A program made the translations under genes and the position numbers. DNA of 22,793 nucleotides from CAILAD01 sp964397085 (GTDB lineage: Bacteria; Patescibacteriota; Saccharimonadia; CAILAD01; BJGX01): assembly GCA_964397085.1 (NCBI GenBank), contig CAYNHH010000012.1, positions 1 through 22,793 on the forward strand, read 5' to 3'. The stretch's first letter is position 1, and the number at the start of each line of letters is the position of its first letter. Positions 16,021-22,776 of the stretch are shown one piece after another. A model generated the notes under the pieces. That model worked only from the letters and a program-made list of their open reading frames with translations. It was not told the DNA's origin and did not search any database.

Positions 16021-16048
16021 ACACTAAAATTACTTATACACTTAGTGT
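16021..16048. repeat. Inverted repeat upstream of radA
   Basis: ACACTAA (16021-16027) and TTAGTGT (16042-16048) form a 7-bp inverted repeat across 14 nt, containing a TATAAG-like -10 on the minus strand. A nested 5-bp palindrome, TACAC-TAA-GTGTA in minus-strand reading, overlaps one arm. It could be an operator for radA, but AT-rich DNA produces such repeats by chance. Confidence 0.3.
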
Positions 16049-16106
16049 AACATAATACGAACACCAAACGAAAGTCTTTTTTCTATAAAAATGATTTAGT
16101 AGTAGT

Positions 16107-18593
16107 CTATACCCCTAGTGCAACTTTGAGTTCGATTTTGCCGTCTTTACTAGCACTTACCTTAACGGTATCGCCAGGCTTAATACTGCCGTCTATCATC
16201 TCAGTAGCTAATGGATCTTCAATAAGACGCTGCAAAGCACGACGCATAGGACGGGCACCATTCTCAGCATCGTAACCCTCTTTTAGCAGCACTGATTTAA
16301 TGTTACTTCCAAACTTCAATACTACTTCTTTGGCTTCTAGTCGTCGGGCCAAATCTTTGAGCTGCAAATCAATAATCTTCTCAATCTCAACTGGACTGAG
16401 TGCTCTGAATACCACCACATGGTCAATACGGTTTAGAAACTCTGGGCGAAAACTTTTCTTAAGCTCAGTCGTAATGGTCTTTTGCATACTCTCATGGAAC
16501 TTATCTAGCTTGTCTTCTTCTTGCTTGGTGTGAGTAGCAAAGCCAATTTCGGCTTCTTGGTGTAAATGCTTGGCACCAACATTACTCGTCATGATAATGA
16601 TAGTATTTCTGAAGTCTACCTTACGGCCCTTAGCATCAGTTAGTACGCCATCTTCGAGAATCTGCAAAAGCATATTGAATACATCAGGGTGGGCTTTTTC
16701 AATCTCATCAAAAAGAATCAAGCTATATGGACGACGACGTACTTTTTCGGTGAGTTGTCCACCATCGTCATAACCAACATAGCCGGCTGGCGAGCCCACA
16801 AGCCGAGCACTATTATGTTTTTCCATGAATTCACTCATGTCAATTTTAATCATGGCGTCTTTATCGTGGAATAGCTCACCAGCCAGCACTCGCGCTAGTT
16901 CAGTTTTACCAACACCAGTTGGGCCTAAGAATATGAATGATCCTATAGGACGATTCTCGTCAGCAATACCAGTACGACTACGGCGTATGGCTTTGGCAAC
17001 TGCCTCTACTGCTTCGTTTTGGCCAATTACCTGCGACTTAAGCACTGCTTCCAATTTCTTCAGGGCTTCAGTTTCAAACTTAATTAGCTTGGTCATTGGT
17101 ATGCCGGTAGTCTGGCTTATTACTACTGCAATGTCTTCGGCGGTCACGGCAACAGTGGCTTTTTTCTCATTTTTCTTAAGTTGCTCATTGAGCTTCTGCT
17201 CAACTACAGAGGCTTCGCTCTTGAGCTTTGCAGCATATTCGAAGTCTTGATTGTACACAGCATCGTCAATATTATTCATTAAGTCGGCCAGTTTTTTCTC
17301 TAGCTGTCTATGGCGTTTGCCAATAGTACCACGGTTGATACGCGCTTGCGCAGAAGCTTCGTCTATAAGATCAATGGCTTTGTCAGGCATAAATCTATCA
17401 CTCACGTAGCGCTTGGCCAGCTTACTCGCCTGTTCAATAGCTTCGTCGCTAATCTCCACATGATGGAATTGTTCGTATCTTTCTCGTAAGCCCTTGAGGA
17501 TATCAATAGTCTCATCGACAGTGGCCTCAGGCACCTGTACGGGCTGAAATCTTCGCTCGAGAGCTGAATCTTTTTCGATGTATTTACGATACTCTTCAAT
17601 AGTTGTTGCACCAATTGTTTGTACTTCGCCACGGGCAAGAGCTGGCTTCAAAATATTAGCCGCGTCAATTGCTCCCTCAGCACTACCAGCACCAACGACA
17701 TTATGTAGCTCATCGATAAAGAGTATGACATCATCAGCCTCTTTGGCTTCATCTATAATTTTTTTGAGCCGTTCTTCAAATTCACCACGAAACTTTGTGC
17801 CAGCAATAATTGATGCCATATCAAGCATCATTATGCGTTTGCCATGCAAGAGATCTGGTACTTCCTCAGCAATAATTCGCTCAGCCAAACCCTCCACAAT
17901 AGCAGTTTTGCCCACGCCGGGCTCACCAATAAGCACAGGGTTATTTTTGGTACGTCGATTGAGAATAGAAATCATACGCTCCAATTGAGGCTTACGCCCA
18001 ACCATTGGGTCGAGCTTACCATCACGAGCTTTTTGAGTCAGATCAATACTAAAATGCTCGAGTGCTGGTGTTTTACTACCATTCTGCGCACCTTTGCTTG
18101 CACCTGCAGGTAATGCAGTTTGCTCGAAGCTTTGGGGCTGATTCTGTAAGTATGTCTCGATATCTGTTCTTAGCTTAGCTGGATCTATTTTGATCTCTGC
18201 CAGAATAGTCTGGGCTCGAGAATTCTTTTGATTGAGAATAGCAAAAAGCAAATGTTCAGTGCCGGCGTATGGCTGACCAAATTCTTGAGCTACCCTTAAT
18301 GCCAGAGTAATAGTCTTTTTGGCAGTTTCAGATAGATCTATCATCTGGTCTGCTGCAGGAGCACCAGTACTTGAGCTAGTGAGTAAGCTAGGATTGATCT
18401 TCTCAAGCGTTACACCACTTTCACTTAGGAGTCGCGCGCCCAGAGACGTATTGGCTTTTAGGATAGCGAGCAACATGTGCTCAGTACCAACATAACTGGC
18501 TCCCATCTGGATAGCTAACTGTCCACTATACTGCAATGTCTTTTTTGCATTCTGCGTGAATCTTTCAAATACATCTGGAAATTCTGGTTGCAT
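16107..18593 (-). CDS. clpC: ATP-dependent Clp protease ATP-binding subunit ClpC
   Basis: Hexameric AAA+ unfoldase that feeds substrates to ClpP. 828 aa. Two Clp N-terminal repeats (about 8-150) are followed by AAA-1 with Walker A GEPGVGKT (223-230) and LFIDELHNVVGAG, a UVR-type middle segment (about 428-470, DDAVYNQDFEYAAKLK) diagnostic of ClpC rather than ClpB, AAA-2 with Walker A GPTGVGKT (557-564), and a ClpB-D2-like C terminus. The ClpP-docking tripeptide is present as IGF (683-685). The start has a strong AGGAGG Shine-Dalgarno site. It lies 33 bp after nusA, presumably on one transcript controlled by the CIRCE promoter upstream of nusA. No ctsR, mcsA or mcsB precedes it. Confidence 0.96.
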   Translation of the reverse strand: MQPEFPDVFERFTQNAKKTLQYSGQLAIQMGASYVGTEHMLLAILKANTSLGARLLSESGVTLEKINPSLLTSSSTGAPAADQMIDLSETAKKTITLALRVAQEFGQPYAGTEHLLFAILNQKNSRAQTILAEIKIDPAKLRTDIETYLQNQPQSFEQTALPAGASKGAQNGSKTPALEHFSIDLTQKARDGKLDPMVGRKPQLERMISILNRRTKNNPVLIGEPGVGKTAIVEGLAERIIAEEVPDLLHGKRIMMLDMASIIAGTKFRGEFEERLKKIIDEAKEADDVILFIDELHNVVGAGSAEGAIDAANILKPALARGEVQTIGATTIEEYRKYIEKDSALERRFQPVQVPEATVDETIDILKGLRERYEQFHHVEISDEAIEQASKLAKRYVSDRFMPDKAIDLIDEASAQARINRGTIGKRHRQLEKKLADLMNNIDDAVYNQDFEYAAKLKSEASVVEQKLNEQLKKNEKKATVAVTAEDIAVVISQTTGIPMTKLIKFETEALKKLEAVLKSQVIGQNEAVEAVAKAIRRSRTGIADENRPIGSFIFLGPTGVGKTELARVLAGELFHDKDAMIKIDMSEFMEKHNSARLVGSPAGYVGYDDGGQLTEKVRRRPYSLILFDEIEKAHPDVFNMLLQILEDGVLTDAKGRKVDFRNTIIIMTSNVGAKHLHQEAEIGFATHTKQEEDKLDKFHESMQKTITTELKKSFRPEFLNRIDHVVVFRALSPVEIEKIIDLQLKDLARRLEAKEVVLKFGSNIKSVLLKEGYDAENGARPMRRALQRLIEDPLATEMIDGSIKPGDTVKVSASKDGKIELKVALGV

Positions 18594-18626
18594 GGGCTCT
18601 TCCTCCTTTAATAACTTGTTGTGTTA

Positions 18627-19856
18627 TTACTCTGTTTTGGTTTTCTCGGCGTCTTCGGTTTTGGCTTCGTCTTTGTTGGTAGTATTCTCTTCTGACTCAA
18701 CAGCTTCTTTTGGTTCGTCATCAGATTCTTGTACTTCAGATATTAGTGAGTCTTCAAGGTCTTTGGTGTTAATAGTCTTTGGTTCATCTTCTACGGCCTT
18801 GGCAGTTTCTTCTATACCTGAGTCGTCAGCACCATCAATATCTACATTCCAGCCGGTAAGCTTGGCAGCCAAGCGAACGTTTTGTCCGGCTTTACCAATG
18901 GCGAGGCTGAGCTGATCTTCTGGTACTTTTACTACAGCTTTCTTCTCCTCTTCATTGAGCTTCACGCTGATCACCTTGGTAGGTGAAAGAGCTGCTGCAA
19001 TGTATTCTTTAGGGTCTTCATTGTAAGCAATGATATCAATTTTCTCTTCACCTATCTCGTTCATCACTGCCTGCACACGACTACCACGGCCACCTACAAA
19101 AGTACCTACTGGATCAACGCCCTCGAGATTACTCTTTACCGCAATCTTAGTACGCATACCAGCTTCGCGGGCAATACCCACTATCTCTACACTGCCACTA
19201 CTTATTTCTGGTACTTCCATTTCAAATAATCTACGAATCATCTCTGGGTGTGACCGACTCACTACAATTTGAGGCCCACGTAGAGTTTGTTCTACACGTA
19301 CAACATACACTTTTACACGTTGGCCAGTGTAATAACGCTCGTTAGGTAATTGATCGTTTGGAAACAACACACCAACTGCGTGACCGAGATCAATGTAGGC
19401 ATTGCCACGCTCTACGCGCTGTACAGTGCTAGAAATAATCTGACCTTCTTTGTCTGAGAACTCAGTAAAGACAACTTCGCGTTCAGCTTCACGAATACGT
19501 TGCATTATTACTTGTTTGGCAGTTTGGGCGGCTACGCGACCAAATTCTTTGTTGTCTTCTTCATACTCAACCATGTCGCCTAGCTTGGCATCTTTATCAA
19601 TCTTCTTGGCATCGTCTAGAGTAATCTGTAGCATTTCAAAGCCTTCTTGCACGGCCTTGACTACTTCTTTGCTCACAAATATTCGTGCCTCGCCAGACTC
19701 GTTGTCGAGAGTTACTCGCACTTCTTGGTCTTTGTCACCAAAGTCTTTTTTGTAGGCAGCAATCAGCGCAGCTTCTATAGCTTCTATTACTGACTCTTTG
19801 GTGATGCCTTTTTCTTCACATATCTGCTCGATGGCGGCTAAAAATTGGTTTTGCAT
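18627..19856 (-). CDS. nusA: Transcription termination/antitermination factor NusA
   Basis: RNA polymerase-binding factor controlling pausing, intrinsic termination and antitermination. 409 aa: NusA N-terminal domain (about 1-128), S1 RNA-binding domain (about 135-200), KH1 with VGGRGSRVQAVMNEIG (254-269) and KH2 with LAIGKAGQNVRLAAKLTGWNVDI (318-340). The last 70 residues are a low-complexity acidic tail rich in Glu, Asp and Thr; the AR repeats of gamma-proteobacteria are absent. The usual neighbours rimP and infB are not adjacent; clpC follows instead. The ribosome site is weak (AGAAAAGAG). The upstream leader holds a terminator-like hairpin and, beyond an assembly gap, a CIRCE-overlapped promoter. 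Confidence 0.96.
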   Translation of the reverse strand: MQNQFLAAIEQICEEKGITKESVIEAIEAALIAAYKKDFGDKDQEVRVTLDNESGEARIFVSKEVVKAVQEGFEMLQITLDDAKKIDKDAKLGDMVEYEEDNKEFGRVAAQTAKQVIMQRIREAEREVVFTEFSDKEGQIISSTVQRVERGNAYIDLGHAVGVLFPNDQLPNERYYTGQRVKVYVVRVEQTLRGPQIVVSRSHPEMIRRLFEMEVPEISSGSVEIVGIAREAGMRTKIAVKSNLEGVDPVGTFVGGRGSRVQAVMNEIGEEKIDIIAYNEDPKEYIAAALSPTKVISVKLNEEEKKAVVKVPEDQLSLAIGKAGQNVRLAAKLTGWNVDIDGADDSGIEETAKAVEDEPKTINTKDLEDSLISEVQESDDEPKEAVESEENTTNKDEAKTEDAEKTKTE

Positions 19857-19902
19857 AATTTTACTCTTTTCTTTCTATTCTATCTATTAAATTGTAATGT
19901 TG

Positions 19903-19957
19903 TTGGAACAAAAAAGTCGGGTGTTTTTTTGTTTTAAAAACGTCCGACTCCTTTCTG
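19903..19957. repeat. 55-bp direct repeat, copy 1 (left of N gap)
   Basis: Identical over all 55 bp to 20058-20112, directly abutting the N run. Contains the terminator-like hairpin of the nusA leader. The exact length and the position at both gap edges suggest two contig ends sharing one k-mer overlap rather than a biological repeat. Confidence 0.9.
19910..19949 (-). terminator. Terminator-like hairpin in the nusA leader (possible attenuator)
   Basis: In minus-strand reading, AGTCGG pairs with CCGACT (19949-19944 and 19920-19915), then a 2x2 internal loop (AC/AC), then GTTTTT pairs with AAAAAC around a short A-rich loop. Six Ts follow (19915-19910). It lies 54 nt before the nusA ATG and downstream of the CIRCE promoter, so it would interrupt nusA transcripts. 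The second copy, if real, lies at 20065-20104. Confidence 0.55.
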
Positions 19958-20057
19958 NNNNNNNNNNNNNNNNNNNNNNNNNNNNNNNNNNNNNNNNNNN
20001 NNNNNNNNNNNNNNNNNNNNNNNNNNNNNNNNNNNNNNNNNNNNNNNNNNNNNNNNN
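19958..20057. other. Assembly gap of exactly 100 Ns
   Basis: Run of 100 N, the conventional placeholder for a gap of unknown size, inside the nusA leader and flanked by identical 55-bp sequences. Confidence 0.98.
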
Positions 20058-20112
20058 TTGGAACAAAAAAGTCGGGTGTTTTTTTGTTTTAAAAACGTCC
20101 GACTCCTTTCTG
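20058..20112. repeat. 55-bp direct repeat, copy 2 (right of N gap)
   Basis: Exact duplicate of 19903-19957, starting at the first base after the N run. Confidence 0.9.
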
Positions 20113-20131
20113 GTGTTCAAACTATACATAT

Positions 20132-20161
20132 AGTATACAAAAATTGGCACTCGAATGTCAA
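20132..20161 (-). promoter_or_regulatory. Sigma-70-type promoter of nusA-clpC
   Basis: Minus strand: perfect -35 TTGACA (20161-20156), 18-nt spacer, -10 TATACT (20137-20132). Predicted start is near 20125. The -35 lies entirely inside the CIRCE spacer, so a repressor bound there would block polymerase. This is the best consensus promoter in the minus-strand part of the window. Confidence 0.75.
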
Positions 20162-20170
20162 GAGTGCTAA
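20144..20170. promoter_or_regulatory. CIRCE element (HrcA operator) upstream of nusA-clpC
   Basis: Minus strand: TTAGCACTC, 9 nt, GAGTGCCAA. The CIRCE consensus is TTAGCACTC-N9-GAGTGCTAA, so 17 of 18 arm positions match and the spacer is exactly 9. HrcA binds CIRCE to repress heat-shock genes (established). Here it overlaps the -35 of the promoter reading toward nusA and clpC; the 168-aa gene on its other side ends toward it and cannot be the target. Confidence 0.85.
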
Positions 20171-20186
20171 CACAACTTTTTCTAAG

Positions 20187-20221
20187 AAAAAACTCGATAT
20201 TTCTTTTTGCGAAATATCGAG
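20187..20221 (-). terminator. Rho-independent terminator of the 168-aa gene
   Basis: Perfect 11-bp stem CTCGATATTTC / GAAATATCGAG (20193-20203 and 20211-20221) with a 7-nt loop; six Ts follow on the minus strand (20192-20187). It separates the 168-aa gene from the CIRCE promoter. Confidence 0.85.
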
Positions 20222-20263
20222 CTAATATATATCGACCAACGGTTTGCCTACTCTTAACTATTT

Positions 20264-20770
20264 CTAGACCGACACACGCCTAGTACCAGGGACAACATCG
20301 GGTACTAAGCCCCTGCTTGGCAAAACAATATCACCACAAACTTCAGTACAGCCTTTGTGAATTTGCACCACTACCAGACATTCTTTGGTGAGTAAGCTAT
20401 GAGTACTATTGGCACTCAACACCGCCTCCACCTCATCACACAAAAAACCCTTTTGTGACAACAGTTTTTGCGCTAGTACTCGAGCATTTGTGCCTCGCAA
20501 AGAAAATTCACCATTGCGATACGACAACAACACACGATGATTTCTGGCGCGAGCCTCAGCGTTGAGGCTGTTTGTTGTCGCATACCAATCCTTACTGCTT
20601 AGCATAAGACAATCAGATATTGCCCGCTGAGTAATTACATAATAATTGACGAGTACTGTATGAGCCGTAATCTCGACCACTTCATACTTGGCCGAGAGAA
20701 TAGCTTCTTCTAGCTGCATTCTATGTACAATTTGAGAGTGATACTGCATAGGTACTTCGGCTTGTGCCAC
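20264..20770 (-). CDS. Uncharacterised 168-aa protein
   Basis: Not recognised. The start is GTG at 20770, supported by an AAGGAG Shine-Dalgarno site 5 nt upstream. No signal peptide, membrane helix or familiar catalytic motif is visible. The sequence alternates hydrophobic beta-like stretches (EVVEITAHTVLVNYYVI, ECLVVVQIH) with helices, suggesting a compact alpha/beta fold. Four cysteines are scattered through it (C54, C110, C130, C140), with a fifth at C144. It has its own terminator and probably its own promoter in the 97-bp gap after yraN, so it looks monocistronic. Confidence that it is a real gene rests on the ribosome site, the terminator and the lack of a competing frame. Confidence 0.65.
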   Translation of the reverse strand: MAQAEVPMQYHSQIVHRMQLEEAILSAKYEVVEITAHTVLVNYYVITQRAISDCLMLSSKDWYATTNSLNAEARARNHRVLLSYRNGEFSLRGTNARVLAQKLLSQKGFLCDEVEAVLSANSTHSLLTKECLVVVQIHKGCTEVCGDIVLPSRGLVPDVVPGTRRVSV

Positions 20771-20864
20771 ACATTCTCCTTAGGCGAGGGCGCTATAATG
20801 ACAAAATCGAGAGTTATATTAAACCATATAATTTAACAAAATTATAGGTTTTTGTAGGTTTTGC

Positions 20865-21227
20865 CTAGGCTTCAACGGCACTTTCTAAGTGTTCAATTGT
20901 AGGATCAGCAATATCACCTACAATAGTTATTACATCTAGCCGAGGCTGTTTATTCCCACAATCATCATGTGTGGCTAGCCAGTACTCCGCAGAGCTCGTC
21001 ATGCGCTGAGCCTTATTGGGAGTAATTGCCCCAGCAGCACCACCAAAATCTGCGCGGGCACGATATTTCACTTCTACAAAAGCAATAGTGTCTTTGGTAC
21101 TAGCTACAATATCAATCTCGCAAAATCTATCTTTATAATTTCGTTCTATTATCTTATATTTCTGCTTCTTTAGATATTCACAAGCAAGTGTCTCAGCTTG
21201 ATTACCTATTGAAGTGGTGTTTTTCAT
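20865..21227 (-). CDS. yraN: YraN family protein (UPF0102), RecB-like nuclease fold
   Basis: 120 aa, typical length for UPF0102. Motifs in order: GNQAETLACEYLKKQKYKIIERNYKDRFCEIDIVASTKDTIAFVEVKYRAR, in which E37-I-D39 and E52-V-K54 form the PD-(D/E)xK-like core, then ITPNKAQRM and RLDVITI. Its exact function is unsettled in the literature; a role in DNA or RNA processing is usually inferred. Its ATG overlaps the rnhB stop by 4 nt (ATGA), so it is translated from the rnhB transcript. The rnhB-yraN pairing is common in bacteria. Confidence 0.93.
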   Translation of the reverse strand: MKNTTSIGNQAETLACEYLKKQKYKIIERNYKDRFCEIDIVASTKDTIAFVEVKYRARADFGGAAGAITPNKAQRMTSSAEYWLATHDDCGNKQPRLDVITIVGDIADPTIEHLESAVEA

Positions 21228-21832
21228 ATCAGTATCTTACTACAAAAGCTTTTGCGGTGTATATCTGTTAGACCATATTTTTGGATAGCTTCTCGGTGTG
21301 AAACAGTGCCATAACCCACATTTGTTTCATACCTGTACTGTGGGTACTTAACAGATTGAGCCTGCATATAGGTGTCGCGGGCGACTTTGGCCACTATTGA
21401 GGCAGCAGCCACGCAAGCAAGTTTTTGATCGGCCTTCACTACCGTCTCACATATCTCATATTCAGATAAGTAATTCACGCTACCATCGAGAATAATACGG
21501 CTCACCTCGGTGTTCATATCTACCAGAGCTCGTTCGTAGGCTTCTTGCAAGGCCCAAGCCAGGCCATACTCATCAATCTCAGTATTGGTAACCCAACCAA
21601 GACCACACCCTAATGCCTTCTTGATCACCTCATCTGATAAATCTTGGCGTTTTTGAGCTGTTATCTGCTTAGAATCGTATAGTTTTAGCTTGCAATTAAC
21701 TGGTAATACTACAGCGCTTGCTACAAGCGGGCCTGCCAAACAGCCCCTACCTACCTCATCAATACCGGCTACCATTAAATACCCTTCTTTTTGAAGGGAT
21801 TTCTCATATGAATACCGCGCCCACTCTTTCAT
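21224..21832 (-). CDS. rnhB: Ribonuclease HII
   Basis: Cleaves RNA in RNA-DNA hybrids and removes single ribonucleotides from DNA. 202 aa. Catalytic acids are D25-E26 in AGIDEVGRGCLAGPL, D116 in IILDGSVNYL and D135 in VVKADQKLACVAAASIVAKVARD; the GYGTVSHREAI segment near the C terminus is also typical. ATG at 21832 is chosen because a perfect TATAAT stands 7 nt upstream, giving a leaderless mRNA; an internal Met20 just before the active site (MVAGIDEVGRG) is the alternative. Heads a two-gene operon with yraN and is divergent from the cREC cassette. Confidence 0.95.
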   Translation of the reverse strand: MKEWARYSYEKSLQKEGYLMVAGIDEVGRGCLAGPLVASAVVLPVNCKLKLYDSKQITAQKRQDLSDEVIKKALGCGLGWVTNTEIDEYGLAWALQEAYERALVDMNTEVSRIILDGSVNYLSEYEICETVVKADQKLACVAAASIVAKVARDTYMQAQSVKYPQYRYETNVGYGTVSHREAIQKYGLTDIHRKSFCSKILI

Positions 21833-21839
21833 ATTAGTT

Positions 21840-21845
21840 ATTATA
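21840..21845 (-). promoter_or_regulatory. -10 element of rnhB-yraN (leaderless)
   Basis: TATAAT on the minus strand, 7 nt before the rnhB ATG, with no room for a Shine-Dalgarno sequence. Its -35 region overlaps that of the divergent cassette promoter. Confidence 0.55.
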
Positions 21846-21859
21846 ACAAATGAGTTATA

Positions 21860-21888
21860 TTGACTTTTTATAGTTTTTATGCTAATAT
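21860..21888 (+). promoter_or_regulatory. Promoter of the cREC cassette, copy 1 of a repeated promoter
   Basis: -35 TTGACT (21860-21865), 17-nt spacer, extended -10 TGCTAATAT (-10 proper 21883-21888). Predicted start is near 21895. Exact duplicate, spacer included, at 22748-22776. Confidence 0.75.
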
Positions 21889-21933
21889 TTATACTGTTCT
21901 TATCAAGAAGGCACCTCTACCAGAAGGAACCAC

Positions 21934-22317
21934 ATGACCAAAATCATCGTAGTAGATGACATTTGTCTGTCTGCAGATACGCGTGCTGTGCATGCGGTAA
22001 ACACCGTTGAGGCAGTGCAGCTTCTTGAAGAAGCCTTGCTAAAAGGTGAAGAAATTGACGAGCTTTGGCTCGACTTTGATCTCAGCAGCAATCGAGGAGT
22101 TGGTGAGCAAAACACCCTCCCGATTGCACATTGGCTGATTTTAACTGACCAGAGTAGAACACCTCTGGTGGTGAAGAAGATCAGGGTTCATTCAAGCCAT
22201 ACAAAGGCCCAGGAACTGGTCGATCTGCTTGAGCCATATTTCGACGTGAGCTTGGGTGAACTACCTGATTCTTGGTGGTGGGAACAGCCCACCGACACCC
22301 AGGAGGATCAGTCATGA
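21934..22317 (+). CDS. Cyclic-phosphate-processing receiver-like (cREC) domain protein
   Basis: 127 aa. The layout fits the atypical receiver family called cREC: beta-1 with paired acids IIVVDD (D8/D9), a helix EAVQLLEEALL, ELWLDFDLSSNRG (D47, D49) in place of the usual LDHDLG motif, helix IAHWLIL, then IRVHSSHTKAQELVDLLE (H86-S87), which resembles the family's HSxN motif. Unlike a two-component receiver, no DNA-binding output domain follows; the C terminus is acidic and Trp-rich. A role in RNA-end or cyclic-phosphate metabolism is only predicted for this family. An AGAAGGA Shine-Dalgarno site precedes the ATG, and the last bases overlap the next gene's ATG. The assignment is from motif memory. 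Confidence 0.62.
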   Translation: MTKIIVVDDICLSADTRAVHAVNTVEAVQLLEEALLKGEEIDELWLDFDLSSNRGVGEQNTLPIAHWLILTDQSRTPLVVKKIRVHSSHTKAQELVDLLEPYFDVSLGELPDSWWWEQPTDTQEDQS

Positions 22318-22664
22318 AGAATCCACACGGACTGCTCTACATCGAGCCGGTACGCAACAAGGCATCAGAACCACTTGAAGACGTGTACACCTACATCATG
22401 ACTCAGGCTCTAAATGAAGCCAAAGCAGCTGGTCGCACTGGTGGCCTACTGCAAGATGGCACTTTCAGGCCAGGTATCAACTTTCGTGGTTTCCACGTTT
22501 GTAAATGTGGTGAGAAGAGTGAGCCTCGTGATTACCAGCTTGCAAATGGTGAGGTTACCAACTCTCTGGCTCTGCACTACCTGATGTGGCACCGAGATGA
22601 AGTACCACACAGTGAGCGTGAGCGAGTGCTCGCACTTGAAGACTCCCTGAAAGCTACCCCTTAG
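22314..22664 (+). CDS. 116-aa protein with CxC...HxxxxH motif (TNSLALHYLMWHRDEVP)
   Basis: Start ATG 22314 overlaps the cREC stop (ATGA) and has an AGGAGG Shine-Dalgarno site 7 nt upstream (22301-22306); a longer in-frame start at 22272 would lie deep inside the previous gene and was rejected. C63-x-C65 in GFHVCKCGEKS and H88-x4-H93 in TNSLALHYLMWHRDEVP could form a single zinc site. I recall similar segments in uncharacterised bacterial proteins but cannot name a family. It begins with a helix-rich region that may bind the partner protein. Overlap with the cREC gene and the shared promoter imply joint function. Followed by a GC-rich terminator. Confidence 0.72.
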   Translation: MKNPHGLLYIEPVRNKASEPLEDVYTYIMTQALNEAKAAGRTGGLLQDGTFRPGINFRGFHVCKCGEKSEPRDYQLANGEVTNSLALHYLMWHRDEVPHSERERVLALEDSLKATP

Positions 22665-22690
22665 TAACTCGAATAAGTTACCACAAATAA

Positions 22691-22715
22691 GGCCGCGCGA
22701 AAGCGCGGTCTTCAT
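22691..22715 (+). terminator. Terminator of the cREC cassette
   Basis: Stem GGCCGCGC / GCGCGGTC (22691-22698 and 22703-22710, one G-T pair) closed by a GAAA tetraloop, followed by the T-rich but interrupted stretch TTCATCTATATT. A weaker 6-bp hairpin (22664-22681) immediately precedes it. Confidence 0.7.
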
Positions 22716-22747
22716 CTATATTAAAATAACCCAAACCACATATTACA

Positions 22748-22776
22748 TTGACTTTTTATAGTTTTTATGCTAATAT
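22748..22776 (+). promoter_or_regulatory. Promoter copy 2, reading out of the window
   Basis: Identical to 21860-21888: -35 TTGACT (22748-22753), 17-nt spacer, extended -10 TGCTAATAT ending at 22776. It lies just after the cassette terminator and should start transcription near 22783, toward a gene beyond the window edge. Confidence 0.72.

Noticed and set aside
19887..20150. Open frames on both strands running through the N gap in the nusA leader
   Set aside because: They exist only because Ns do not create stops. With one 55-bp copy the minus frame would end 4 nt before nusA, but its likely ATG (20129) lies only 2 nt after the -10, upstream of the expected transcript start.
20821..20855. 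AT-only hairpin after yraN as a terminator
   Set aside because: The stem is almost entirely A/T with a bulge and the T-run on the relevant strand is short; AT-rich DNA easily gives this.
22272..22313. Longer N terminus for the 116-aa cassette protein
   Set aside because: The ATG at 22314 has an ideal AGGAGG site and the ATGA overlap; the earlier start has neither.
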